Source: Chlorella sorokiniana
Taxonomy: Eukaryota; Chlorophyta; Trebouxiophyceae; Chlorellales; Chlorellaceae
Length of the DNA stretch: 64,000 bases
Assembly (NCBI GenBank): GCA_025917655.1
Contig: CP084613.1
Location: forward strand, 2,420,001 to 2,484,000
Reading direction: 5' to 3'
Shown: piece after piece, positions 10,601 through 23,955 of the stretch
Position numbering within the stretch: the first letter of the stretch is position 1
How the letters are laid out: every line of letters begins with the position of its first letter
Notes under the pieces: generated by a model
The model's input: only the letters and a program-made list of their open reading frames with translations
What the model was told of the DNA's origin: nothing
Databases searched by the model: none
Position numbers and translations under genes: made by a program

Positions 10601-12713
10601 TCTCCCCTGCCTGGCCGCCCTGCTGCTGCTGCAGCACCCCCTGCGACTGCAGCCCCTGCACCGCTCCGGGGATCCAAGGGCACACAGGGTGGGGGCGGAG
10701 AGAATGCGCTGCCTGCCTGCCTGCACCCGGGCAGCACCGCTGCTGCCTGCACGGCAACCCAGCCGCGGTGCTACCCCCGCACCTGCACTAGCCGCGAGTA
10801 CTCCTGCCGCAGCCGCCCCTCATCAGTGCGCTTCACGCGCTCTATCTCGCGCTTCAGCGCCGCAATGTTGCGCTGCGCCGCATCCAGCGTCTGCTGCCGG
10901 ATATTCACTGCAGCAGCATGGGGCAGCAGCGCAGCTCGGCAGGAGGGGGACAACGCGTTGCGCCCCCAAAAACGGCCCCTTGCCCCGCAGTCAGATGTGC
11001 GGAGGGCATGCCGCGCGTTTGAAGCCTTTCATCCCCCTCCTGCACGCCACACGGGGCCACTGCAGCGGCTGGGCGTCAGCGCGTCAGCGCCCACCCGACA
11101 GCGCCTCGATGCACACGTTGTCAATGTTGTGCGCCTCGTCAAACACCACCACGCACTCCCGCTCCAGCTCACGGCTCACCATCTGGCTCACCTGCGGCGG
11201 CGGCGGCGGCGGCGGCAGCCTGCGGTGAGCGGCGGTTGCTGGCTGGAGGGGCCAGGCGCCGCCAGGAAGCTGCGGCTCCTGGGGCCAGCGCTGGTCCGCA
11301 AGAGCAAGGCGGGGTGCAGCCAGCGTGCCCAGCAATTGCTGCACGCCTTGAAGCGCTCAGCCCCCGGCACAGCCACACACTGCGGGCCTGCACTCGTTAC
11401 AGCCCCCACCCCCCAACATACACACCTTTGGGTCGATCATGTACTGGTAGTTGTAGACCACCACGTTGGCGTACGCAATCATGCGGCGCGCCAGGAAGTA
11501 GGGGCACCACTGGCGCTTGCGCCCCCACACCCGCAGGTCGTGCAGCGTGTACACCCCTGCGGCCAGGCCGGGCGCGGGGCAGGGAGAGGGTGGAGCTGTG
11601 CGCTCCTCCACTGCCACAGCCCCGCGGCAGACGCTGAGGCCTTGCCAGGCAGGGCCTGGTGCCGCTCAGTGCGGCAGCCCTGGCCTCAGGCGTGCCCCAA
11701 GCTGCTGCCGCGGCTGCAGGCAGCAGCCCGCAGCCCTCCCAGGCACCTGCATCCAGGCGGCCGTCGGGCCCCGCCGCCTCCAGCCCCTCGTACAGCCCGC
11801 ACGTCTCGATGTCGGCCTCCTGCGCCGCCCGCTCCCGCACCCACGGCGCAGTCAGCTTCATGCACTTGGCGTCCACGCTCTCCCGCGAACCCTCCTCTGC
11901 GCAGCGCAGCGGCAGCAGGCAGCCCCGCGTTTGCGCCAGCAACGACGCAGGGCGGAGTGCAGGGCGGAGCAACCGCCGCAGGCCTCGACTGCCCCCCCCG
12001 CCCCCACCCACCCGACACCCAGGGGTGGATGCACAGGTTCTTGCGGCTGCTCAGGCCCAGCGCCAGTATCTTGGGCGCGCCCTGCTGGAAGTGCTTCTGG
12101 CGGTACTCCATCAGCTCCTTCAGCTCAGCCAGCACCTGGTGTGGGGGTGGGAGGGGGAAAGCAGGGGGCCCGCAGCTTGGGGCGCAGCTGCGCTGCACAA
12201 GCGTGCATGAGCATCGCACGACGCTGTGTGCCAGCCTTGACCCCTGCAGCATGATGCCCACACAGCAACATCCCCCTTCACCCCTCACCCGTCTTCCTGC
12301 CCCCGCTTAACACACATGCGCAACCCTACTTCACCCTGCCTGCTACCGCGCACCAGCCCTCCCGGCCGCCCCGCCCACCTTCTCCATCTCGGGCACGGTG
12401 CGGGTGCAGTAGATGAGCTTGCCCACCTCGGGGTGGGCCAGCTGATAGCTGGTGATGAGCGACAGCAGGGTGATGGTCTTGCCGGTGCCCGTGGGCATCT
12501 GGCGGGGGGGGGGCAGCGGCGGAGCAGGCCTCAGATGGCGGCAGCCCCTCCTGCAGGGAGCGTGGCGGCGACCAACCCCTTCCACTCACCTCCAACAGGC
12601 AGTGGCCTTTGGCATCCAACGCATGCTTGAGCTCGAGCATGTACTGGTACTGCTCTGGGTAGATGAACTCATAAGGGAAGTAGACCGGCAAGCCCTCCAG
12701 CAGGAACCGCATG
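7670..12713 (-). CDS. ERCC2: TFIIH DNA helicase XPD (ERCC2/Rad3)
   Basis: 5'-3' iron-sulfur DNA helicase of TFIIH, acting in nucleotide excision repair and promoter opening. Starts [20 protein letters not shown], collinear with other XPDs. Then Walker [13 protein letters not shown] (about 12460-12500), the four iron-sulfur cysteines in [24 protein letters not shown] and WCPYFLAR (about 11470-12040), the DEAH box [14 protein letters not shown] (about 11120-11160), [15 protein letters not shown] (about 9460-9510), [19 protein letters not shown] (about 8450-8510) and motif [20 protein letters not shown] (about 8150-8205). Close to 20 short exons; those checked stay in frame, so this gene looks intact unlike several neighbours. 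One acceptor tract is a CCG repeat. Ends AAMQLDG. Confidence 0.97.
11195..11215. repeat. (CGG)7 microsatellite at an XPD intron end
   Basis: Seven perfect CGG units. On the coding (minus) strand this is (CCG)7, directly before the CAG acceptor of the exon starting [13 protein letters not shown], so the repeat takes the place of the polypyrimidine tract. Confidence 0.9.
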
Positions 12714-13337
12714 GCGGCGGTGGCGGCAGGTCGCACACTTGGGAAGCGGCAGTTGGCGGGGAGGGGTTGACGGAACCCGATTCTACGATGTTATACAGGA
12801 TCAATGAGGGAAAACGGCAGCGAAAGCGCGGTGGTCGCCATGTGATCGACAACTGTGAGAGCGCTTTCGCCTACTAGAATATAAATTCACGACTGCATCT
12901 CCCTGAACGTGCAGTGTGTGTGTTCAGTTTGATGATCGCGCGTGCAGAGGTAGCAACAAGTCGGCAGCGGACTTGGTGGCCCGGCAGCGGAACCAATGGA
13001 GAATTTGCAACAATGTAGGTTATGCTAAGCTCAAGGGCAGTCCGACGACACACAATGCGGAAGGCATGCACAGGTGGCCAAGCTTGTCCAAGTGGCAGCG
13101 TCAGGTGGTGCCCATGGATGCCGGGTGTTGTCTGTGCGCGCCTTTGCACCTGCCATGACAGCAGAGAACACATCCATCTCCAATCACCCTCCGGATTTTA
13201 CCCAGCCCCTGACCTGCTTGGATCCCCAACAAGGTGTGCCAACCTGCATCGCCCCGCTCCCTCATGCTCAGCTGAACCGTCGTTACAACCAGCAACAGCA
13301 GAGAAGAGTCACGTGACGGGCATGCTGTTGGCTGAAC
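12714..13337. other. Intergenic region upstream of XPD
   Basis: About 620 bases, AT-richer than its surroundings. Carries the XPD promoter and the 3' end of the WW/repeat gene, including TGTAA at 13287-13283 on the minus strand. No gene is supported. Confidence 0.5.
13283..13287 (-). terminator. TGTAA poly(A) signal of the WW/repeat gene
   Basis: Minus-strand TGTAA about 50 bases behind the stop codon at 13338. Confidence 0.5.
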
Positions 13338-16301
13338 TCAGGAGGAGCCAGCATCTTGTCTCTTGTGAGCGCCGCGGCTGTCCAGCTCGATCCCCAGCAT
13401 CGCGCCGATGGTGGACGACCCGTGCTGCTGCAGGGCATACCTGGGGGCACGGGGGGGGCAAGCAGGAGCTCCGCGCTTGAAACCACCCCCTGAGCCAGAG
13501 GCACAGCTGTTTGCGCCACACTGGGCCGCCCTCCCGGTGCGCTGCCGCCTCACCTGAGGTCGTGCCGCCCAGCAGCCGCCAGCTGGCGATGGGTGGGCAT
13601 GCGTGCGCCGGGCGGCAGCGGCGTGGCACACTCCTCCTGCTCGCCGCCAGCCCCCTGTCGCCGGCCAGCTCGGGCAGCTGGGTGTCCAGGATGAAGCGCC
13701 GCACCTCTCTGGCCACCGCCAGGGGGTCCTTCCACTGCCGCCGCCCGCGGCGGTGCGTCCCCACCCCAGCCTGCTGGCCACCTCCACAAAGCCGCCGCGC
13801 TTGATGATGGCCTGCAGCCAGGGCGGTCAGTGGGGCGCTGTTGGGTGGCAGCATTCACCTCACAGCCGCAGGCTGTCAGCTTGCAGACCCCCAGCAGCAG
13901 CAGGCGGCCGCAGCCTTGGCCATGCACCTGGCACAGGTCACCCCGCCCCGCCGACAGCAGCTGGCTGGCGGTTGGGAGCTGGTTGCGGGGCAGCCCCGTC
14001 TCCGCCACAAACTCCTTGAGCTCGTGGCGCAGGCGGGGCAGGCTGCACAGGGGATGGGGAGGGGGCCTGGGAACGTGGCGCAGCTGCTGCGGGCAGGCGG
14101 GGCGCATGCAAGGAGGCGGGCGCAGTCCCACCTCCTCAGGTGCTGGGAGGGCGGCCACGCGGGTCGCCTGTCCAGCAGCTTGGAGGCCGCGATGTAGCCG
14201 CCGTGCAGCATGATGGCGTTGTGCAGGTCGTACCTGCAGGGCGGGTGCAGGCTGGGAGTGAGCCGCACAGATGGCCCCGCTGGGAGGAGGGGGCGCGTGT
14301 GCAGAGGGGTGGGAGTGGGGGATCGTGGCGGCGCCTGCAGCCTGTGTGGCTGCTGGGCAATGCGTCCCCAGCAGGGGCTGCACCGGTGCACCCTGAGCCG
14401 CCGCACCTGCCAGCAGCGAAGATGGCCGAGCGGCTGGGCATCACGCGGTCCTCCTCTGCAACGTTGAGCCAGGGTGGCAGGGCAGCGTGTCAGCCAGCCT
14501 GGGAGACAGCAAGCTGCCGGGGGGCGGGGGCAGCCTCCCGCCGCCCTCCAGCCGTGGGTGCGGCGTGCGGCGCACCGCACCCACCCGCCTCAGTGAGGAT
14601 GTAGCCGCCGTCGTCGTCAATCTCAATGCGCTCCGGCAGCACAGGCTCCTCCCAGCTGACGCCGTGCGTGATCTGCACGCGGGGGCAGGGCTGGGCTGGA
14701 GGCGCGCAAGGCAACCACGGCTCGCCGAGGCCGCGGGCCCTGAGTGGCCTGCGCACGCGCCCCCGCTCCCCAGCGTCTGCCCAGCGCCCCCTCCCCCACA
14801 ACGGAAAACACAGGCCCCCCACCCTTGCCTCCTTTCCACCGCACCCAGCGAGAATGCGCCGCCCCCATCTCACCCCATGCACCCAGCCACCCACTCCCGC
14901 ACCCCACCGCCGCCGCCACGCACCTGGTTGTACCAGTAGCTCTGCCGCGTCTCCGGGTCGCTGAACTTGCACCAGTGCGCCGCCACAAACAGCGTCAGCT
15001 CCTCGTCTGCGCACCAAAGGGGGCAGGGGCGTGAGCGCGCGGCGGGTCCCCCTCCCCCTGGGCGATGTCCCAGCAGCGGCCCCCCGGGAGCCTCACCCAG
15101 GTTCACCTCGTCCTCCCAGAACCCCGCCGGCTTGCGCTGGCTGCGCAGGCCCAGAGCCTGAGGGGCGGGGCAGGGGCGGCTCAGGCGGAGGTTGCAGCGC
15201 AGGCGTGGCTGCTGGCGGTGCGTGACTGGTGGAGCGCTGCGTGGGCGAGCGTTTCACCAGTGGGCGCCGCTGGGGCGGCAAGGGCCGCAGGCGCGCCCCC
15301 ACGCACCTGCGCCACCTCCAGGAAGCCGCCTGCGCGCCGCACCGCCTGCGCCAGGTCGCGCCTGCCGGCTGCCTCCAGCTGCGCGGCGGTGGGCATCAGG
15401 CGCAGGCCCATGCGCTGCAGCACGCTTCGCGGCTTGGGCAGCGTGAAGGGCTCCAGCTCGCGCCTGCACCAGGGAGGGCCGCCCGCTTGCCTGCCCGGAT
15501 GCGCGCAGGCCAGGCCAGGCAAGCGCTGCTGCTCCTGCAGCGCCACGCGGGCCACCCCAGCAGCCCCTCACCACCCTCACCCCAGCTCCTCCAGCACCCT
15601 CTGCTGGCGGCCCAGGTCCAGCAGCCCCGGCGGCGGCTCCACATACACCACGCCTGCGTGTGCACCGGGGCCAGCCTGTGTCCCACAGCCCGCAGGGGCT
15701 GGCAGCAGGGTGCTGGGCGGGGTGCTGGAAGCCTGGGGAGCGCGGTGCAGAGGCGGCGCTCACCTGCTGCTGGGTCCAGCGAGGGCACAATCTGGGGCAC
15801 AAACGGGATGCGGTGCTCCTCCCTCGGCCCCCCTGGCCCGCACCCGCCCCGCCCGCTGCCCGCACCACCAGCAGCGGCTGTGCAGCACCCGTCTCCGCCA
15901 TGTTCAGCACCTGCGGGCGGCTGGCCGTTCGCGGTGAGGGTGGCGCCGGGCAGGCAGCGGGCCACGCATGCTGCCAAGCACCAGCCGCCCACCTTCTCCA
16001 CGACGCCAATCTCAGCAAGATTGTTGGATAGATCCAGGGCGCGCAGTCCAAGCAGCTGCTCCGCCCTCATCCCTTGAGTGCTGCAGGCTGTGCGGCTCAA
16101 GTCGGCTGCCACAGCCGCCTGCGAGGCTCCCTGCGAGGCTCTGACGGGCGCAGCCGTCCGCCGCCCGGTGGCAGGCATCCATGCCGACGACTTGTTGACA
16201 GGATAGTGTGAACAGCCCGCCCGAGACCTTAATTGGTGCAGGAGCGCTAGAGGCGCAGCTATAGAGACGCGGGGGTGTGCGGCGCACAGAGCAGTGGTCA
16301 T
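13338..16301 (-). CDS. WW-domain protein with four PTST2/FLO6-like helical repeats
   Basis: Starts MTTALCAAHPRVSIAAPLAL, rich in Ala, Ser, Arg and poor in acids, like a plastid transit peptide. Four copies of a roughly 35-residue motif are visible: MPTAAQLEAAGRRDLAQAV (about 15310-15410), MPSRSAIFAAGRYDLHNAI (about 14210-14440), LPTASQLLSAGRGDL then AIIKRGGFVEVASRLGWG (about 13760-13980), and MPTHRQLAAAGRHDLR then YALQQHGSSTIGAMLG (about 13390-13610). Between the first two lies a WW domain, HWCKFSDPETRQSYWYN (about 14935-14985) continued by ITHGVSWEEP (about 14640-14675), with two Trp 23 residues apart, aromatic YWY and closing Pro. As far as I remember, similar GR-DL-A-GG repeats occur in plastid starch-initiation proteins PTST2/FLO6, but no CBM48 domain is seen here before the stop. 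Function otherwise unknown. Confidence 0.65.
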
Positions 16302-16517
16302 GTGCAGCGTTGCAAAGTGAAGTATGGGGCGAGAATGAGATCGGTAAGCACCACGAGCATAGGCAAATGCCGCGACCGGCGAGGCCGGGACAGGAGCCCT
16401 GCTGGCCGGCTGTGGGCGCCAGCAGGGCGGGCTTCTGTGCCGTGCTCGTGCTTTTCTGGCCGCAGCACCCTTCTCAAAATGTTGACAGGGACCAAACAAG
16501 GCGTACATCGAGGTGCA

Positions 16518-19071
<2,554 letters not shown>

Positions 19072-19377
19072 CTGATCGCAGACTATCAAACCCAACGCGA
19101 GGGTGGCTTCAGCCGGCTCTCCTCATTACACCCGCGATGACATTGCGACGAGCAGTTCTGAGCGTGCGGTGCGGATGCGCAGCACTCTCAGCACGCCTCC
19201 AAGTGTGCTGAACGCAAACGATGGGCCGATGAATAGTTGATGACGTCCAATTGGTCAATAGACAAACAAAGATCATCACAATCCACCAGAGAAAGGCAAA
19301 AATCGGCTCCCCCGCCTTGCAGCTTTCAGACCTCCGTTGTGGAAGTGTGCTTGCTTGCTGCCAGCCATCAAACGGCC
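19072..19377. other. Divergent promoter region of hexokinase and MutS2
   Basis: About 300 bases between opposite start codons, partly AT-rich (19210-19290). It must hold the hexokinase promoter and, if MutS2 starts at 19378, its promoter too. No clear TATA box was identified. Confidence 0.45.
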
Positions 19378-22300
19378 ATGAAGATTCTAAAATGTCATTT
19401 GAACGGCCAGCATAAGCAGACATTGGTTGAGAGCCGCAGTGCCGCCGGGAGCCAGCGGCGGCTGGGCAACGCTGGCAATGACAGGGGCGGCAAACACGCG
19501 AGAGCGGTGCATGTAGCAGCAAAACATGTTGAAGAGGAGCTTGAAGCCTCCAGGAGGCACATGCCTAGCGCAGCAGCGCGCGTGGAAGCCGCGGGCCAGG
19601 CTGCGGCGGAGCCGGCCTCTGCCGCCGTGGATGCAGCGCAGCGCGAGTCGCTCGCGCTGCTGGAATGGCCCGCGCTGTGCCGCCAGGTGGCCTGCTTCGC
19701 GCAGACGCCCATGGGCGCGGAGGTGGCGGTTGCGGGGCGCTGCCCATGGGGCGCAGCAGGCAGGGGAGCGAGCTGCTGCTGCGACAGACGGCGGAGGCGC
19801 AGCACGCGCAGCTGGAGTGAGTGGTCGGTTGCGGTGTGGCCTGTGTGTGCGGGGGGTTGGGGGCTGCCTTCATGCAGCCCGGTGTTCAGCTCTGCATCTG
19901 TGCCTGATGGGCGCTCCACGCACGCTCCTGACTGCTCTCCTCCTCCTCGCCCCTCCCCTCTCCCCCTCCCCGCCACAGGTTCCGGGCGCGTACGACATCC
20001 GCCGCGCGGTGGAGGCGGCGGCGCAGGGGCGCGTGCTGCACCCGCTGGTGCTGGGCGCTGTGGCCACCACGCTGGGCGCCGCCGCCCGCCTGCTGCGCAC
20101 GCTGGGATCCGCCGAGCAGCAGGGCGCCGGCTACCCCGCGCTGCGGGAGCTGGCGGCGGGGCTGGGGGACGCGCTGCCGCAGCTGCAGCGCGCCATCGAG
20201 CAGTGCGTGCAGGTGAGGGGGGCGGGTGGGGCGCTGCCGCCGCCCTGCCGTGTGCCTCTGCGCTGCCCGGGGCAGCGCCTCGCCCGCGTGCGCCGCGAGG
20301 GCCCCGGTCGGCCTGATGGCGCCCCCTGCTGCCGCCGCAGCCGGGCGAGGGTCGCATCCTGGACGGCGCCTCCCCGCGCTGGCTGCCGTGCGGCAGGAGC
20401 GGCGGCGCAACCGCGACGCGCTGCAGGCCGAGGTGGAGGGGTGGGCGCGCAGCGCGGCGCGCGCGCTGGCTGAGCGAGCGCGCCGCGGTGGTGGTGCGCC
20501 GCGACCGCCTCTGCATCCCGGTGCGTGCGGGGAGGCAGGGAGAGCTGCCGCGCGGATCGGTGTGCCTGGCCACCTCGGCCACCGGCAACACGCTGTACAT
20601 GGAGCCTCAGGTGGGTGCGGGTGGGGGAGGGGGGCCTGCAGACAGTGGGTGGGGGCAGCGGCCGCTCAGTGGCTGCCTGCCTGGTGGCTTCCGCGACAGA
20701 GCGCTGCGGCCAGCCTGCAGGCTGCCCAGCCTGGCACCCAGCAGTATTGACCCTCCCCCCCCACACACACATCAGCCCGCGGTGGCGCTGAACAACGCGG
20801 AGATGGCGCTGGCAGGACGGGAGGCTGAGGAGGAGGCGGCGGTGCTGGTGTCGCTCAGCGGCGGCGTGGCGGCGCACGCGGCGCACCTGCGCTCCCTGCT
20901 GGCCTCGCTCACCGCGCTGGATGTGGTGGCGGCGCGCGCCCGCCACGCCGCCTGGCTGGGCGCCGCCGCCGCCCCCGCTTCCTGTGCGAGCAGGAGGCGG
21001 CGGCGGAGGGGGCGGTGCGCCTGCCGCGCGCGTGGCACCCCCTGCTGCTGCAGCCGTGCCTGCCGCCGCTGCCGACGCCGCCGCTGCCGCCCGAGGCGCT
21101 GCAGCAGGCGGAGGCGGAGGCGGCGCGGGGGCCGCTGGCAGCGCTGTCGTTGGTGCCTGAGCTGGCGGCGGCGGCGGCCCCGACCCCGTGGCGCGCCCAG
21201 CAAGGCTGTCCAGGCGGCGGCGGGGGCTGGGGCTGCCCCCCGCCCCCGCCCCCAGCCCGTGGACCTGTGTGTGCCTCCCGGCGTGCGCGTGGTGGCGGTG
21301 ACGGGCCCCAACACCGGCGGCAAGACGGCGTCGCTCAAGGCCCTGGGCCTGTGCTGCCTCATGGCCAAGGCGGGGCTGTTCCTGGCGCAGGCGCCCGCCC
21401 CGGGGCGGCCAGCCCCCCGCCCCGCCCTGCTGTGGTTTGACGCCGTGCTGGCCGACCTGGGCGACGGGCAGAGCCTGCAGCAGAGCCTGAGCACCTTCTC
21501 GGGCCACGTGCGCCGCATCCGCAACGTGCTGGCGGCGGCCACCCCGCAGGTGGGCGACGCCGCACCGCCGCCGACACCGCCGCTGGCGCGCGCGCCCACC
21601 ACGCGGCCGCCGCCCCGCCGAGCAAGCGCCCACAGGCGGCCTGCCCTGTCGCTCCACCCATTCTTCCTTACCCCCCCCACACCCACACCCACACCCTCTC
21701 AGTCGCTGGTGCTGCTGGACGAGGTGGGCAGCGGCACCGACCCCGCCGAGGGCGCTGCGCTGGCGGGGGCGCTGCTGGAGCGGCTGCACGCCGGCGCCGC
21801 ACTCACCTACGCCACCACACACCACGCGGAGCTCAAGGCAAGGGGGTTGAGGCGGGGGCTGCGCTGCAGGGGGCAGCGGCTGCGTGTGAGGGCGCGGCAA
21901 GCAGGGCGGCGGCTGCGGCGTGTGCTTGGGGATTGTGAGCAGCACCCTTGCCGCCTTCCCCCTGCCCCCGCAGGAGCTGGCCTCCTCCTCCCCCGGCTTT
22001 GTGAACGCGAGCGTGGAGTTTGACGCGGCCAGCCTGCGGCCCACCTACCGCCTGCTGTGGGGGAGGCGGGGGAGAGCAACGCGCTGGCGGTGGCGCAGGG
22101 CCTGGGCTTCGCGCCCGGTGGTGGTGGCGGCGCGCGCGAGGTGCGCCGCACGGCAGGCCGCCACCCCCGGACAGCTCAGCCTGCAGAAGGGGCGGCCGCA
22201 GGAGCGGCACGGGCGGCCGTCAAGCCCTCCACCCTGCCCGCCTGCCTCTGTGCCAGCTCAGCGCCCCGCCCCCATGCAGGTCGCCCGCCAGCTGCGCCAC

Positions 22301-23413
22301 GGGGGCCAGGACCCCGCCCAGCGCTCCCGCATGCTGCAGGCCTCCCTGGAGGAGCAGCTGGGGGAGGCGCGCAGGCAGGCGGACACCGCCGCCGCCACGC
22401 GCTCAGCGGCAGAGGCGGGGGCCGCCGAGGCGCGGCGCGAGCTGGAAGCCGCGCTGGGGCGGCGGCCGCGGCGGCGCAAGCTGCGGGCGAGGCCAAGGCT
22501 GCGGGGCGGCGGCGCAGCGTCGCGTGCAGCGGCTGCTGGCGGATGTGCGGGGGCGGCTGGACGTGCGGGCGGCGGAGGAGGCGCTGAGGGAGATGGAGCG
22601 GGAGGCGGCGCCGCCGGGGGCCGCGGCGCGCCTGCTGGGCCTGCGTGCCGCCGCCAAGGTGCGCTCAGGGAGGCGCGGGGGGGGGCCTTGCCTGCTCATG
22701 GGAGCTGGTGGGTGGACCTCCAAACCTCCTCACTCCCACACACCGCTGCGCCCCCTCCCCCCCGCCCCGCAACACACGCACACACCCGCTGCAGGGCGGG
22801 GCAGGCGAGGCCGATGACGGCGGCAGTGCCGGGCAGGCGGGCGGCGGCGGGGGTGGGCGCCCGCTGAGGGCGAGGCGGTGCGGGTGCTGAAGATGGGCGG
22901 CGCGGCGGGGCGCGTCGTGTCGGCGGGCAGGGCGGGCGGCAAGGTGGGCGTGCGCGTCGGCTCGCTCACAGTAGAGCTGCGCCTGGCCGACCTGGCGCCA
23001 GCTGGCAGCAGCAGCGACAGCAGCGGCGGTGGTGCGGCACGGCGAGCGGCGCCGGCCAAGGGCGGCGGCGCGACGGGCGGCCAGCGGGGCCTGCAGGGCC
23101 TGAGCCAGCTGCGGGCGCAGGGTTCGCTGGGCGTGCAGGGCGGCGCCGCCGACGCCGCTCAGCCCGCCGTGGCCATCCAGACGTCGCGCAACACCGTGGA
23201 TGTGCGGGGGCAGCGGGCGGAGGAGGCGGCGGCGGAGGTGCAGGAGGCGGTGGCGTCGGCGCCGCCCGGCCGCGCGCTGTTTGTGGTGCACGGGGTGGGC
23301 ACGGGGCGGGTGCGGGCCGCGGTGCAGGCGCTGCTGCGGCGCAGCCCCGCGTGGCGCGCCTGGAGGAGGCGGAGGGCAGCAACGGCGGCTGCACCGTGGT
23401 GTACGTCAAGTGA
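19378..23413 (+). CDS. MUTS2: Organelle-type MutS2 (MutS-II) ATPase with Smr domain
   Basis: MutS2 proteins bind branched DNA or stalled ribosomes; plant forms are plastid- or mitochondrion-directed. The ATG at 19378 gives a basic N-terminal extension; an in-frame ATG at 19561 is the alternative. Body: LLEWPALCRQVACFAQTPMG (about 19655-19710), the core with VRRDRLCIPVRAGR, Walker A GPNTGGKTASLKALG (about 21303-21350), the signature FSGHVRRIRNV (about 21495-21530), Walker B SLVLLDEVGSGTDPAEGAAL (21703-21762), TYATTHHAELK (about 21806-21838), a charged coiled coil (about 22290-22660), RVLKMGGAAGRV (22879-22915) and a C-terminal Smr domain with NTVDVRGQ and VVHGVGTGRVRAAV (23190-23325), ending CTVVYVK. 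No mismatch-recognition MutS-I domain is seen, which fits MutS2. Several frame changes occur, for example near 20400, 20970 and 22065. Some CA-rich tracts precede acceptors (20760, 21670, 22780). Confidence 0.93.
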
Positions 23414-23955
23414 CGCGGTGTGCGATGCACCCGCCTGCGCCGCCCGCCTCCCTTGCTCGGCGAGGCGCGCAACTTGTCAACTCAGCAGCAAGTGGTCAGG
23501 AGCTAGGCATCAAGGGGTGTGCTGATTGGCAACGGGTGCATATGGTTGTCGTGGCACTGGAGCATCGCATAAGCCGGGCAGTGCACGAATGAGGGCAATG
23601 CATGCCGCTGAGGACGCATGCGGCATGCTGCGGCATGCCGCGGCAGGCCTACTGAGCTGGCGCTCCTTGCCCCGGCAGGGGTCACCAGCTCACCGCTCGA
23701 TCGATCGCTTGGGCTTCTGGCTGATTGTTGTGCCCAGCCTGGCCTCGATCGTCGAGGAACGCGGCATAGATCAATTGGCAAGGAAGTAATGCGGCGCCAA
23801 CAGCCGCAGCAGCCTCCACAGGAGGTTCTGACCGAGGAGGGGTCGCTACCCCACATCGTAGGACTGCAGGCCTCCACTCCCCTCAGTGGCTCACTGCCGG
23901 TGGGTGCCCTCTGCCGCGGCGTTTCTGGCTGCCTTACCGCCCTGTTCACGCCCAG
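23414..23955. other. Intergenic region between MutS2 and TWD40-1
   Basis: About 540 bases holding the MutS2 3' end and the TWD40-1 promoter. A cluster of TGCGGCATGC-like repeats lies at about 23610-23645 and a short palindrome at 23743-23757. No gene, and no TGTAA behind the MutS2 stop, was found. Confidence 0.5.
23743..23757. repeat. Short perfect palindrome, CCTCGA arms
   Basis: Arms CCTCGA and TCGAGG around a 3-base centre, 200 bases upstream of the TWD40-1 start codon. Could be a dimeric factor site or chance. Confidence 0.3.

Noticed and set aside
20131-22044. 637-codon open frame opposite MutS2
   Set aside because: Overlaps the Walker A and B exons on the other strand and has only low-complexity Arg/Ala/Pro sequence; a shadow of high GC content.
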